A DNA stretch of 64,000 nt from Rubripirellula lacrimiformis (GCF_007741535.1 NZ_CP036525.1:4712001-4776000); one strand, 5' to 3'; counted from the first letter of the stretch, positions 17,284-25,207 are shown. Numbers and translations: made by a program. Notes: generated by a model not told the origin, from the sequence alone.

Positions 17284-17313
17284 CGGCCGCGCTCGCCAGC
17301 GTGGCCGTTTCTC
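17284..17313 (+). terminator. Probable terminator after 17264
   Basis: CGGCC(G)CGCT and AGCG(T)GGCCG (17284-17293 with 17298-17307) pair around CGCC and are followed by TTTCTCGTT. The stem has one bulge pair and the T-run is short, so strength is uncertain. Confidence 0.55.
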
Positions 17314-17454
17314 GTTGAAGTGCCGCCGACGTTGGCCCGTGTCGCGCGCTGTTGCCAACAAGCGGCGAACCATGCCGACATCTCTTTACGGCCCACAAAC
17401 GCGAACGTCGGCAAAGTTGGAAAACATCGAGAAAGACTGCGAATTACTGCCGAA

Positions 17455-17493
17455 CTTCGCTTGAGGTGACTCGAAACCCATGGCTCATGTGTG
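17455..17493 (+). repeat. 39-bp leader core, copy 4
   Basis: Core copy with CATGGCTCATGTGTG at 17479-17493; the next ATG is 59 bases on. It shares the upstream block AAAGACTGCGAATTACTGCC with copy 5, so similarity reaches about 75 bases between those two. Confidence 0.8.
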
Positions 17494-17537
17494 TCTACGA
17501 AACGAATTTCATCCCTTCCGAAACCGGAGACACAAAC

Positions 17538-17816
17538 ATGCAGACCATCCGCGAAACCAACGGCCGCCGCCCTCGATTCACCCGGCTCGAAGTCATGCAA
17601 AAACGATACGCCGCACGGCAACAACAAGCCGCGAATTGCTGCTTGAAGGCGGCAACGCTCGAGATGCTTTCCGAACTGACCGACTACGTCAACGACTTTG
17701 AGCCCGAAGGAATCTACCCGCCCGAAGATACGAATCATGTCTATCCCGCGCTGCAACGGTTCTACGACGGATTGATGGAACTGAACGCGAAAGTTCGCGA
17801 CGAAATGTCCCGCTGA
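17538..17816 (+). CDS. Small phage protein, unknown
   Basis: A 92-residue protein with a basic N-terminus (MQTIRETNGRRPRFTRLEVM, KRYAARQQQAAN) and an acidic C-terminal half (LSELTDYVNDFEPEGIYPPE, LQRFYDGLMELNAKVRDEM). The charge split and predicted helices suggest a nucleic-acid- or protein-binding adaptor. ATG is preceded by CCGGAGACACAAAC. Nothing more specific can be said. Confidence 0.58.
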   Translation: MQTIRETNGRRPRFTRLEVMQKRYAARQQQAANCCLKAATLEMLSELTDYVNDFEPEGIYPPEDTNHVYPALQRFYDGLMELNAKVRDEMSR

Positions 17817-17886
17817 TAGGACGCGGCTTTCGCCGGTTATCGCAGTCTTTTGAAAACATCGCAAAAGACTGCGAATTACTGCCGGA

Positions 17887-17925
17887 CTTCGCTTGAGCTG
17901 TTTCCAGATGCATGGCTCATGTGTG
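17887..17925 (+). repeat. 39-bp leader core, copy 5
   Basis: Core copy with CATGGCTCATGTGTG at 17911-17925. The ATG of the next gene is 68 bases downstream of the CATG, nine more than in copies 2-4, so the reading phase is kept. Confidence 0.8.
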
Positions 17926-17978
17926 TTAACGCCAAACGGCAAAACGATTTCACAACCCTTTTCACGAGAGACAAAACC

Positions 17979-18230
17979 ATGGCCATGAACGAAACGAAAA
18001 AAGCGAAAGTTGCCGCCCTTCGCACAGAGATGCGAAAGCTCGACCCCGAAACGTATCAGGAAATTCGCCAGTCGTACTACAAGATCGCCGACGAGCTTCG
18101 CCCCTTGGTCGACGCCCTTGAAAAAGCCGACGCGGACCTGGGACCGGACGGCCCGCTTTTGGAAGAGCACTACATCTTTTGCGAGATGCTCGACCGGCTC
18201 AACAAGAGCCTTCTCGGCGGGGCTGTTTAA
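17979..18230 (+). CDS. Small helical phage protein, unknown
   Basis: An 83-residue protein with long charged helices (VAALRTEMRKLDPETYQEIR, IADELRPLVDALEKADADLG). It may form a coiled-coil dimer. ATG is preceded by GAGAGACAAAACC, and a second ATG lies two codons later. No enzymatic motif is seen and no family is recognised. It is followed after 20 bases by a GC-rich hairpin. Confidence 0.58.
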   Translation: MAMNETKKAKVAALRTEMRKLDPETYQEIRQSYYKIADELRPLVDALEKADADLGPDGPLLEEHYIFCEMLDRLNKSLLGGAV

Positions 18231-18251
18231 CCCGCCGGCCGCACAACAACT

Positions 18252-18271
18252 GCCGCGGACGGAACCGCGGC
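18252..18271 (+). other. GC-rich hairpin between small genes
   Basis: GCCGCGG and CCGCGGC form a perfect 7-bp stem with a 6-base loop, but there is no T-run after it. It may protect the 3' end of the upstream mRNA or act as a weak pause; it is not a standard terminator. Confidence 0.5.
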
Positions 18272-18380
18272 GCGACTCGCAAGGATGGAAGCCGAAACGT
18301 AAACGGGCGTTGTCGCGGGTGGTCCCCGCGGCCTGACGATGGCAGCCAACCACGAACGAAACCCAAACGGAGAACGAACG

Positions 18381-18860
18381 ATGAAGAAGGCAGACGTAAA
18401 GATCGGCGGCGAATACTTCGCAACGGTCACCAACAAGAAGGTGACCGTGCGTATTGACGCGGAGAACCGAAGTGGAGGATGGGACGCGACCAATCTTTCG
18501 ACGGGAAAGAAAGTGCGAATCAAGACCGCCGGCCGGTTGAAGGGTTCGGCGCGAGCCACTGAGACGCCGGCAACGGAAACGCGGGTCAGGAAACGAGTCG
18601 CGAAAAAGACGGATGAATCCATCGCCAGCGAAAAGAAGCTCTCGTGCGTGAAAGCGGCGTTGAAGGTCCTGACCGACAGCGCCGAACCGATGAACGCGCA
18701 AGAGATGATCGCCGCGATGACCGACGCTGGTTTGTGGGAAAGCCCTGGCGGCAAGACGCCGCACGCAACGCTTTACTCGGCGATCCTGCGCGACATGAAG
18801 CGCGGCGATGAAAGTCGCTTCGTCAAAACGGATCGCGGCCGGTTCACGGCGAGAGCGTAG
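18381..18860 (+). CDS. HARE-HTH domain DNA-binding protein
   Basis: A 159-residue protein in two parts. Residues 1-55 form a small strand-rich domain (KIGGEYFATVTNKKVTVRID, like a short KOW/SH3-type barrel). Residues about 88-158 match the HARE-HTH winged-helix domain: SCVKAALKVLTDSAEPMNAQ, MIAAMTDAGLWESPGGKTPH, ATLYSAILRDMKRG and FVKTDRGRFT. A basic linker (RVRKRVAKKTDE) joins them. HARE-HTH is known from RNA polymerase delta, restriction enzymes and chromatin proteins and is predicted to sense DNA or its modification. In this phage it may regulate genes or protect DNA alongside the encoded methyltransferase. The ATG has CGGAGAACGAACG upstream; there is no leader core here. Confidence 0.8.
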   Translation: MKKADVKIGGEYFATVTNKKVTVRIDAENRSGGWDATNLSTGKKVRIKTAGRLKGSARATETPATETRVRKRVAKKTDESIASEKKLSCVKAALKVLTDSAEPMNAQEMIAAMTDAGLWESPGGKTPHATLYSAILRDMKRGDESRFVKTDRGRFTARA

Positions 18861-18869
18861 GGCGTAGCG

Positions 18870-19103
18870 ATGAAGTTCATTTGCAACGTCCGCCAGGTCA
18901 CCGACTTGGCCGAAGGAGAAACCGCACCGCCGGATCCCGACATGGGTTACGAACTGCGGTCGATCGCCGGCGACAAGTTTGAAGTCGGCGTGGTGGAATA
19001 TGTGGTCCGCCGTGGAGACGCGATCTTTGCAAGGACGACGGCCGGCGAAGAGTTCGCGGTCACGGGCAAGAACGCCCACGTTTTGGTGCCGCTCGGCTTC
19101 TAG
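18870..19103 (+). CDS. Small beta-rich phage protein, unknown
   Basis: A 77-residue protein beginning MKFICNVRQVTDLAEGETAP. It alternates short strands (KFEVGVVEYVVRRG, AIFARTTAGEEFAV) and looks like a compact barrel. It starts nine bases after the HARE-HTH stop, so both are probably on one mRNA, and a good terminator lies 17 bases after its stop. No family recognised. Confidence 0.55.
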   Translation: MKFICNVRQVTDLAEGETAPPDPDMGYELRSIAGDKFEVGVVEYVVRRGDAIFARTTAGEEFAVTGKNAHVLVPLGF

Positions 19104-19119
19104 GCCGAACTGCGCCGAC

Positions 19120-19152
19120 AACGCCCGACGTTTGTAGCGTGCGGGCGTTTCG
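19120..19152 (+). terminator. Terminator after 19103
   Basis: AACGCCCG and CGGGCGTTT pair (19120-19127 with 19142-19149) around a 14-base loop that itself can pair (ACG/CGT). TTTCGT follows. It closes the HARE-HTH unit before leader copy 6. Confidence 0.65.
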
Positions 19153-19262
19153 TCGTGAGTGGCGTAACCACGCGGCGCACCCGAACAACGCGACACTCGG
19201 CAACGTCGCGGGCAACTGCATTCCGGCGAAAAACATTCAGAAGTTTTGGAATGTTTCGCGGA

Positions 19263-19301
19263 CTTCGCTTGATGTGTCGGCAAACCCATGGCTCATGTGT
19301 G
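19263..19301 (+). repeat. 39-bp leader core, copy 6
   Basis: Core copy with CATGGCTCATGTGTG at 19287-19301. The next ATG is 57 bases after the CATG; this is the only copy whose distance breaks the reading-phase pattern of the others. Confidence 0.8.
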
Positions 19302-19343
19302 GTTGTACGAACGGTTTTCAAACAACGCGAACGGAGAAACGAA

Positions 19344-19529
19344 ATGACGAAGATGCAACCGCAGCGAATGCGATCGGCTGTTGTATTCGCCGATGGCCGG
19401 CGAATCGAAGTCGAAGAGCTACTACCTGTGCAAACGATCGTCGCCGATGCGAAACGCGCCGGCGCGGCCAAGGTTGAACTCGAGAACGGCACCGAAATCT
19501 ATCTCAACGAGAAAGGAGACCAGCAATGA
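19344..19529 (+). CDS. Small phage protein, unknown
   Basis: A 61-residue protein (MTKMQPQRMRSAVVFADGRR) with a two-strand, one-helix look and the ending VELENGTEIYLNEKGDQQ. The ATG is preceded by CGGAGAAACGAA. Its stop overlaps the next start (ATGA at 19526-19529), so the two are translationally coupled. Function unknown. Confidence 0.55.
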   Translation: MTKMQPQRMRSAVVFADGRRIEVEELLPVQTIVADAKRAGAAKVELENGTEIYLNEKGDQQ

Positions 19530-19759
19530 ATAAGGTTCAAACGCTTAACGCTCAGCCGATCCAACCCGCACCGGCCTACGAGAACGCTCACCAGATTGCC
19601 CGCGACCTGCTGCAACACATCGAGTTGCAACTCGACCGAATGATTCGTCCGAATAACAAGGCATTGCGATGGACGCACGTGCGAGCGTTGAACTTGGTCA
19701 ACGCTCAGCTTTCGGAAGTCGCCGCGCTGGTCGACGAAACCAACAACGCTCGCAACTAG
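19526..19759 (+). CDS. Small helical phage protein, unknown
   Basis: A 77-residue protein with a Pro-rich start (MNKVQTLNAQPIQPAPAYEN) and two helices (HQIARDLLQHIELQLDRMIR, WTHVRALNLVNAQLSEVAAL). GAAAGGAGACC precedes the ATG. It is coupled to the upstream gene by ATGA and precedes the DUF4314 gene by 11 bases. Not recognised. Confidence 0.55.
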   Translation: MNKVQTLNAQPIQPAPAYENAHQIARDLLQHIELQLDRMIRPNNKALRWTHVRALNLVNAQLSEVAALVDETNNARN

Positions 19760-19770
19760 GAAACAAAACG

Positions 19771-19986
19771 ATGAAAACGAATCTCAAGGCGGGCGATCGC
19801 GTGCGGTTGCTTTCGATGACCGACGACCCCGATCCGATTCCCGCCGGCACCACCGGAACGGTGGCCGGCGTCTATCCACAAAGCGATTGGACGCAAGTCG
19901 ACGTCGACTGGGACAACGGCCGGTCGCTGATGCTTTCCATTCCGCCGGACGTCGTCGAGCGACTGCCGGCCGACCAAACGAACTAA
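19771..19986 (+). CDS. DUF4314-like protein
   Basis: A 71-residue protein with LKAGDRVRLLSMTDDPDPIP, then AGTTGTVAGVYPQ and VDVDWDNGRSLMLSIPPDVV. The GxxGxV turn plus WDNGRSL is the DUF4314 signature, a small barrel common in phages and mobile elements. Biochemical role unknown. It lies in a run of four closely spaced genes (19344-20319). Confidence 0.72.
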   Translation: MKTNLKAGDRVRLLSMTDDPDPIPAGTTGTVAGVYPQSDWTQVDVDWDNGRSLMLSIPPDVVERLPADQTN

Positions 19987-19998
19987 GGAGCAACCACC

Positions 19999-20319
19999 AT
20001 GTCCACACGAGCGACGATCGCCGTCCGCCGCCCCGACCGAACGTATGCAGCGGTCTACCTTCACTACGACGGTTACCCCGAACACACCGGAGAAATACTG
20101 ATGCAAAGCTACCAAACTCAAACCGCCGCCGAGGAACTCGTCTCCTATGGCGACCTTCGATGCCTGAACCGCGAGACCGGCGAGGCCGAACGATTCTCAG
20201 ACGGCGATCCGCCGGCCAAGTTGCCGACGAACGACTCCCTGATTGATTTCGCAAGGAACTGCGGCGCTCGGTTCGTCTATGTCTTTGACGACGGAGCTTG
20301 GTCCTACAAGGAACTCTAG
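19999..20319 (+). CDS. Phage protein of unknown function (MSTRATIAV family)
   Basis: A 106-residue protein beginning MSTRATIAVRRPDRTYAAVY, continuing LHYDGYPEHTGEIL and ending FVYVFDDGAWSYKEL. The start 'STR..I.v......y.s.Y.h.DGYP...G..L' recurs in many phage and plasmid proteins of about 100-130 residues with no known function. An AAGGAG site lies nine bases before the ATG. Its stop abuts the stop of the convergent methyltransferase gene with no bases between, so transcripts must overlap. Confidence 0.68.
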   Translation: MSTRATIAVRRPDRTYAAVYLHYDGYPEHTGEILMQSYQTQTAAEELVSYGDLRCLNRETGEAERFSDGDPPAKLPTNDSLIDFARNCGARFVYVFDDGAWSYKEL

Positions 20320-21630
20320 TCACCGCATGTTCTCCTCGCGTGCTCCAACTGGGATCGGCGATTCGCCGGTTCGTTCGAGGATTGCTTTCTTGCCGGTGAA
20401 GCGTTGGTAACGATCAACGATCACGTCGCAGTACGGCGGGTCGAGTTCCATCAAGAACGCCTTGCGCCCGGTCTGCTCCGCGCCGATCAAGGTCGATCCG
20501 CTGCCGCCGAACAAGTCGAGCACGTTCTCGCCTTTCCGTGACGAGTATTGCATCGCCAAAACCGCGAGTTCGGCGGGCTTGCCGGTGAGGTGTTCAAGTT
20601 TCTGCGGCGCGATTTTCTTAACGTGCCACAGGTCAGTCGCGTTGTTCGGGCCGAAGTACTTGTGGCCGGCACCTTCTTTCCAGCCGTAGAACGCCCATTC
20701 ATGTGCCCCCATGAAATCTTTTCTGGTCATCACGGGGTGTTGTTTGTCCCAGATGATGGCCTGCGAAAAATACAAACCGGCCGCGGCGAGGACCGGTGGG
20801 TAGTTGGCGATGTTGGAGAAGCCACCCCAGATGTAAAAGCAACGGCCGGGTTCGAGCACGCGAGTGATGTTGCCAAACCACGCTTTCAACAAACGGTCAA
20901 ACTCTTCGTCCGAGACGAAGTCGTTGGCGAGCGGTCGATCTTTGGCCCTCATCTTCTTCGGGCCTTCTTTCGTCTTGCCCTTGCCGGCCTCGAACGACGA
21001 ATTGCCGGCCGCGATCGCGTTTTTGCTTCGCGGTTCCACTTTCACGTTGTACGGTGGATCGGTATTGCAAAGGTGGATCTTTGCACCAGCGAGCAACCGA
21101 TCGAGGTCTTCGACGCTGGTCGAGTCACCACACATCAGTCGATGGTCGCCAAGAATCCAGAGATCACCTAGCTGCGTGATAGCTTCGTCTGGCGGTTCGG
21201 GGATGTCGTCTGGATCCGTCAATCCCTGCGTGACACCGGGATCGAGCAGCTTGGCGAGTTCATCACCATCGAAGCCGAGCAATTCAACATCGAAACCTGA
21301 TTCTTGTAGTCCGCTGATTTCCAAGGGCAACAGGTCGTAGTCCCACTGCGCGTTCTCGCCCGTTCGGTTATCGGCGATCCGGTACGCCTTCACCGCTTCG
21401 GGTTCGAGATCCGTCGCGATGTGAACGGGGACTTCGGCGAGCCCGAGTTTCTTGGCGGCCTTGAACCGTGTATGGCCGACGATGATGACACCGTCGGTAT
21501 CGACCACGATCGGCTGGCGAAACCCGAACTCGTTGATCGAGAGGATGACGGCATCGACGGCGTCGTCATTAATGCGAGGGTTGTTCTCGTAAGGCTTGAT
21601 TCGATCAAGCGACCACGTTTCGACCTGCAT
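20320..21630 (-). CDS. ParB-like domain fused to DNA N6/N4 methyltransferase
   Basis: The 436-residue product has a ParB/sulfiredoxin-fold N-terminus (residues 1-85; IKPYENNPRINDDAVDAV, VIIVGHTRFKAAKKLG) and a type II methyltransferase. The catalytic TDPPYN motif is at 190-195 and the AdoMet-binding DLFGGSGST at 372-380; this order (catalytic motif first) is beta-class. Such fusions are frequent in prophages and modify adenine or cytosine N4 in a short motif, often to evade host restriction. No partner endonuclease is adjacent, so it is probably an orphan methylase. It is the last gene of the replication unit and converges on the small-gene cassette. Confidence 0.9.
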   Translation of the reverse strand: MQVETWSLDRIKPYENNPRINDDAVDAVILSINEFGFRQPIVVDTDGVIIVGHTRFKAAKKLGLAEVPVHIATDLEPEAVKAYRIADNRTGENAQWDYDLLPLEISGLQESGFDVELLGFDGDELAKLLDPGVTQGLTDPDDIPEPPDEAITQLGDLWILGDHRLMCGDSTSVEDLDRLLAGAKIHLCNTDPPYNVKVEPRSKNAIAAGNSSFEAGKGKTKEGPKKMRAKDRPLANDFVSDEEFDRLLKAWFGNITRVLEPGRCFYIWGGFSNIANYPPVLAAAGLYFSQAIIWDKQHPVMTRKDFMGAHEWAFYGWKEGAGHKYFGPNNATDLWHVKKIAPQKLEHLTGKPAELAVLAMQYSSRKGENVLDLFGGSGSTLIGAEQTGRKAFLMELDPPYCDVIVDRYQRFTGKKAILERTGESPIPVGAREENMR

Positions 21631-21735
21631 ATTTGCCCTTCCAAGGCGAGAGAATGAAACGGGAAGGGGTGGGTCGGTCGTTGGTTTGCTGGGTGGTTGG
21701 TTTGGGATCCGATGCGTTCGGACGGACGTTTACGG

Positions 21736-22137
21736 TTATTCGGCGAACGCGGTAACTTCACGGCACATTTGGATAAAGTCTTCGTTTGACAAAATCGACT
21801 TTGCACGATTGATGTCGCGGTGAAGCACTTGCGTGTTCTCGATGACGTGTTCGCCGCCGTCTCGGACGGGAACGATGTGGTCGAGCGACGCGACTTCGGG
21901 AGTAAGCGATCGCCCGGTCAAAGTACATTGGTAACCCTGGTGTTCCAAAAGTTGCATCACGTTCTTCACGTTGATCTTGCCGGTTGGTTTTCCGCCTTGC
22001 GGTTTCGCTTCGGCACGTACCGCAGGTTGAACTGCGGCAAGTGGTTGGCCCAATAGTTCCACGTCGTTTTGTCGAGCAACCGAGATTGCCGGCGACTGTT
22101 GATCCGGCTTCTCATTCGTTCGGCAGCTTGCTTCCAT
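21736..22137 (-). CDS. HNH endonuclease
   Basis: A 133-residue protein. The HNH fold lies at residues about 75-125: CTLTGRSLTPEVASLDHIVP, then GGEHVIENTQVLHRDINRAK, giving the D-H pair, Asn and the final N..K helix; the two usual zinc Cys pairs are mostly missing. The ATG at 22135-22137 is preceded by AGAGGTAACAAC; a longer upstream frame lacks a site. In phages such HNH proteins assist packaging or act as free-standing nucleases. It sits next to the methyltransferase, so a restriction-like or homing role is also possible. Confidence 0.78.
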   Translation of the reverse strand: MEASCRTNEKPDQQSPAISVARQNDVELLGQPLAAVQPAVRAEAKPQGGKPTGKINVKNVMQLLEHQGYQCTLTGRSLTPEVASLDHIVPVRDGGEHVIENTQVLHRDINRAKSILSNEDFIQMCREVTAFAE

Positions 22138-22425
22138 GTTGTTACCTCTGTTTTCTTTCCGAGATTGGGGTTGAGTCTTCCTTGGCTGGCGATGATTCGC
22201 CAACTCTGAACAATGATGTGGGCGCGATAGCTCCACGGATCATCAAGGAGAACGTGATTTCGATGGTCTGCGTTCAGTCGGCTACAGAGATTGCCGGCCT
22301 GACGTTGCCAGAGATTTTTCATTTGTTTTACGGCCTCAAATCTATTCGGACACTCGAAACCAACTGTACTGGATAAGGCTGCTGTTCCCGTGGCCCTGAC
22401 CAGAGAACGAGCCGGCCGGGAGTAC

Positions 22426-22722
22426 CTAAACGTCTCGGGTCAGGCCGCACGCGGCGGCGTCGGTCGCGTCCTCGCGGGCTGCCGCATCGAAGGCGGCATT
22501 GGCTTCGATGTTGCGGCGGTGGGCCGACGTGTCGCGGCGCGGGACGAACTCGCCACACCAATCCGTTTCCATCACCGCTGGGAAGATGGCGATGTCCGGG
22601 CGTGCCCGACGTTGAGAATTTTTCGGTGTAGCCGGCGGATGACGGCGACACTCACCACCAGCCGACTCTTGAAAAGCGGAATGAACGGGACGAAAGAAAC
22701 GACAACGCGAACATTGGTCCAC
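22426..22722 (-). CDS. Small zinc-ribbon-like phage protein
   Basis: About 98 residues from a GTG with GGAG eight bases upstream. It opens CSRCRFF, then GGECRRHPP and ends its core with DWCGEFVPR, giving four Cys in a C-x2-C...C...C pattern typical of a small zinc-binding domain seen in phage proteins ('CG.CRFF...G.CRR.PP...FP.V...DWCGEF'). The C-terminus is Ala/Arg-rich and low in complexity. A 22-codon extension to an ATG at 22788 would cross into the repeat region and is less likely. Function unknown. Confidence 0.65.
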   Translation of the reverse strand: MDQCSRCRFFRPVHSAFQESAGGECRRHPPATPKNSQRRARPDIAIFPAVMETDWCGEFVPRRDTSAHRRNIEANAAFDAAAREDATDAAACGLTRDV

Positions 22723-22764
22723 AAGCAAAGCTCCAAAGAGGGAAAAAAGAGAAACGTCATGAAT

Positions 22765-23011
22765 GAATCCGTCAGACAGCCCCCTCATGCGTGCAAACGT
22801 GTATCGCGGGCGAGTGGGACTGACACACTGACGAATTAGGAGAGAGAGTGTTTTTCTTCGTATATGACGAGCTTTTCACGCACCAAAACCGTCAGCGAAT
22901 CCGTCAGTTTGACCCTCTGACGTTTGCTGACAGATTCGGTCATTCCAAGCCTGAATCGGTCGTTTGGGTCGCCAACACGTCAGAATCGTCGGCAACATCA
23001 CTGACGGATTC
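22765..23011. repeat. Cluster of CTGACGGATTC repeats beside the primase gene (origin candidate)
   Basis: The 11-mer CTGACGGATTC or its complement occurs at 22765-22775, 22897-22907 and 23001-23011, with near copies at 22828-22837 (CTGACGAATT), 22889-22895 (CCGTCAG), 22917-22922 and 22928-22938 (CTGACAGATTC). Copies at 22896-22907 and 22928-22939 form an inverted pair (12 bp, one mismatch, about 20-base loop) just after the primase stop. The last copy lies in the primase coding end. Such spaced repeats next to a replication gene resemble iterons. Confidence 0.55.
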
Positions 23012-25207
23012 ATTGACGGATTTCTTTGGCAGGTCGGGCACCGTGGTGAGTCGATAGCCCGACGCCGGTTTGGTTCGCGTTTCGATCGTGACCGGCTCGA
23101 TGTCTTCTTGCTGCATCAGCGTTTGAACGATTTGATCGAAGTCGCTCGCCTTCAACGTCATCGAACGCATCATTTCACGACGAGCCATGGTGTGGTTGGG
23201 TCGGTCGGCGAGACGTTTCTTGAATTTCAAGCACTCGGCGTGAAACGGATTCTCGGCGACGTGAACCGATGCGAGGTAGAGCTGCCGGCGCGTTTGATGC
23301 AACGAGAACTCGCTGGCCCAACGCACGGCATCAATCGCGATCATGGGCTGAAGATGGTCTTCGCTGACCGCGTAGATCAACGCCAGTTTCTTGGCATGCT
23401 CGCACGTCCGACTCCATGCGGCACGAGCGACCTCGTCACCGGCGTCATCGGCCTTGTCGTATTCCACCTCGGTTTGTTCACGCAAATGCGTGATCGCGGC
23501 TTCGGCTTCCGGAGTGAATGCGACACGCAGCGGTTTGGGATGGAACTTCATGAAGTTGCCGCTGCCCGGCTCGAAGTCCGCCCACCACTTCGCGATCTCC
23601 AAAACCTCCTCGGGAACGTCTCGCGCCGATCCGGGCGTTTGCCCTTTACCACGCTTGCCGACGTCGATGATATTCAGCCGGGCAAAGAACCCGTTGGTCA
23701 ACATTCGCTTCGATAGCGACTCGTAGAAGTATTGAGGCGTCGCGGTGCCGAACAACGTCAGATGCGGCTGATCGACATGCTGTGCCTCTTTCTGGTTCGC
23801 TTTCACGCGGATCGGATAGACATCGCCAGCGGAAGTGTAGAGCGTCAGCAGAATGTTCGGAATCGACTCGCGGCTGTTTTCGCGGTCGAGATTGATCTGC
23901 CGCAGAACGCCGTCCATCTCATCATTCTGAAACAACATGCGTCCGCTGCGAACGAGGGCGTCTTGGATGCCTTCGCCCGACGCGAACTTGTCACCGATCG
24001 AATTCGCCTCGCCAATCTGGAAGAGGACTTGCGAATTGACCTTTCGAGGAAATTCTTTGCCCGTTCCGCTGCCGGCAAGAGCGAGCAAGTAGAGGTTGGT
24101 GCGAAGATCACCGGCCGTCGCGACTTTGCGACCGGCCAGGAACGATTGCAGTGCCATCGCGCCACAGAACGCGAGACCGATATTCGGGTAGGGTGCGTTG
24201 GCGAGCGAAAAGTCCATGACGCGGCGAACGAATCCGGGAACTTCAAACAACCGCTCGGGCAACATTCCAGGATCCGCCATGCCTGTGAATTTGGACGGCG
24301 GTTTATCCTCTTCGGAAACGGCCACCTTTGTCATCGTCATGAAACCAGACAGATCGACGTCGCTTGCCGTTTCGATCGGACCGTCATCGCGGAGCCAACC
24401 AAACGGCCGGTCGTGAGATTTGATGGCGGCCTGGTTGATTTTGTGCTGGAGTTCGCGATCGGACCAAGGCGGCAAACATCGTGGGTTGTAGTCCGCAGCG
24501 AGAATCGCCAGGGCACGATCCGGTTCGATGCCAAAACCGTGAACCAGCGCTGTCGCGGCGGCGAACGTTTGCGAGTGACCGCTGCTGCCCGCAATCGCTG
24601 GCGGCATGGCGTTCAAGTAGGCAATGGCTCGGGCCTCGACATCACCATCCGACGCAGGCCGCGTCGATGAGGTCGGCTGCTTGATTGATACCGGCACACC
24701 ACGTTTGACGATCACCGCGTCAGCCAGTGCTTTCACGCACGCAGCCAACATTGGTGCAGGAACGGTTGCGGGTTCAGTGTCGAGGACATCGTACGGTTCG
24801 CCTTCGGGATGGATGCTGGGGCCGACGACGGTTTGAGTTCCGGTGGATCGCAGCTCGACAATCATCGAACCGTTATTTGGATCGGCGTGTTTCTCGGTCG
24901 TCGCGCCAGCCGCGATGTACCAACGATGCGAACGGGGTGCCGACGGCCGGCCAGTTACTGCCACCGTTGGTGGCAGATATTGATCGGCCAGTTCGATTGC
25001 TTCGGGACAATCTAGGTCAACATCAACGATCCAACCGGACGGTTCGCCTAGAATGATGCCGATATTGCTGTTCTCGGGAAGCGCTTCGGGCTTCAATCGC
25101 AAATTGGTCCAGTCACGGCGCGACGGCGACTTTGACCGAGGGCGCAGCGGCACGCAGTACCAGCCTCGTTGGCGATAGATCCCAACTTGCTCCCGCACAT
25201 CGGCCAT
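22940..25207 (-). CDS. Bifunctional primase-polymerase / helicase-type protein
   Basis: A 755-residue replication protein. Residues about 1-165 are a Prim-Pol domain (archaeo-eukaryotic primase fold): GIILGEPSGWIVDVDLDCPE holds catalytic Asp residues near 62-66, and RSHRWYIA near 93-100 the third part. Residues 185-275 look like a primase C-terminal linker domain (PPWSDRELQHKINQAAIKSH). Residues about 310-700 are a DUF3987/VirE-type ATPase with Walker A-like AGSGTGKE near 378-385 and QNDEMDGVLRQINLDRENSR as a Walker B region. The ATG overlaps the helicase stop as TGATG. It would prime and unwind phage DNA. The C-terminus contains the repeat cluster. Confidence 0.88.
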   Translation of the reverse strand: MADVREQVGIYRQRGWYCVPLRPRSKSPSRRDWTNLRLKPEALPENSNIGIILGEPSGWIVDVDLDCPEAIELADQYLPPTVAVTGRPSAPRSHRWYIAAGATTEKHADPNNGSMIVELRSTGTQTVVGPSIHPEGEPYDVLDTEPATVPAPMLAACVKALADAVIVKRGVPVSIKQPTSSTRPASDGDVEARAIAYLNAMPPAIAGSSGHSQTFAAATALVHGFGIEPDRALAILAADYNPRCLPPWSDRELQHKINQAAIKSHDRPFGWLRDDGPIETASDVDLSGFMTMTKVAVSEEDKPPSKFTGMADPGMLPERLFEVPGFVRRVMDFSLANAPYPNIGLAFCGAMALQSFLAGRKVATAGDLRTNLYLLALAGSGTGKEFPRKVNSQVLFQIGEANSIGDKFASGEGIQDALVRSGRMLFQNDEMDGVLRQINLDRENSRESIPNILLTLYTSAGDVYPIRVKANQKEAQHVDQPHLTLFGTATPQYFYESLSKRMLTNGFFARLNIIDVGKRGKGQTPGSARDVPEEVLEIAKWWADFEPGSGNFMKFHPKPLRVAFTPEAEAAITHLREQTEVEYDKADDAGDEVARAAWSRTCEHAKKLALIYAVSEDHLQPMIAIDAVRWASEFSLHQTRRQLYLASVHVAENPFHAECLKFKKRLADRPNHTMARREMMRSMTLKASDFDQIVQTLMQQEDIEPVTIETRTKPASGYRLTTVPDLPKKSVNESVSDVADDSDVLATQTTDSGLE

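Noticed and set aside
15402-19289. A 1295-codon open frame on the minus strand across the small-gene cassette
   Set aside because: It is antisense to at least seven well-supported small genes with their own ribosome sites. Its apparent repeats (THEPC...KRS) are just reverse translations of the six leader cores, and the absence of stops is due to codon bias of the sense genes.
15424-19301. Possibility that the six leader cores are a CRISPR array
   Set aside because: The copies are separated by whole genes of variable length and not by uniform spacers, and no cas gene is present.
21966-22322. A 118-codon minus-strand frame upstream of the HNH gene (starts MKNLWQRQ)
   Set aside because: It overlaps more than half of the HNH gene in another frame. 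Its first 60 residues look protein-like, so a decayed gene is not excluded, but it is not supported well enough to list.
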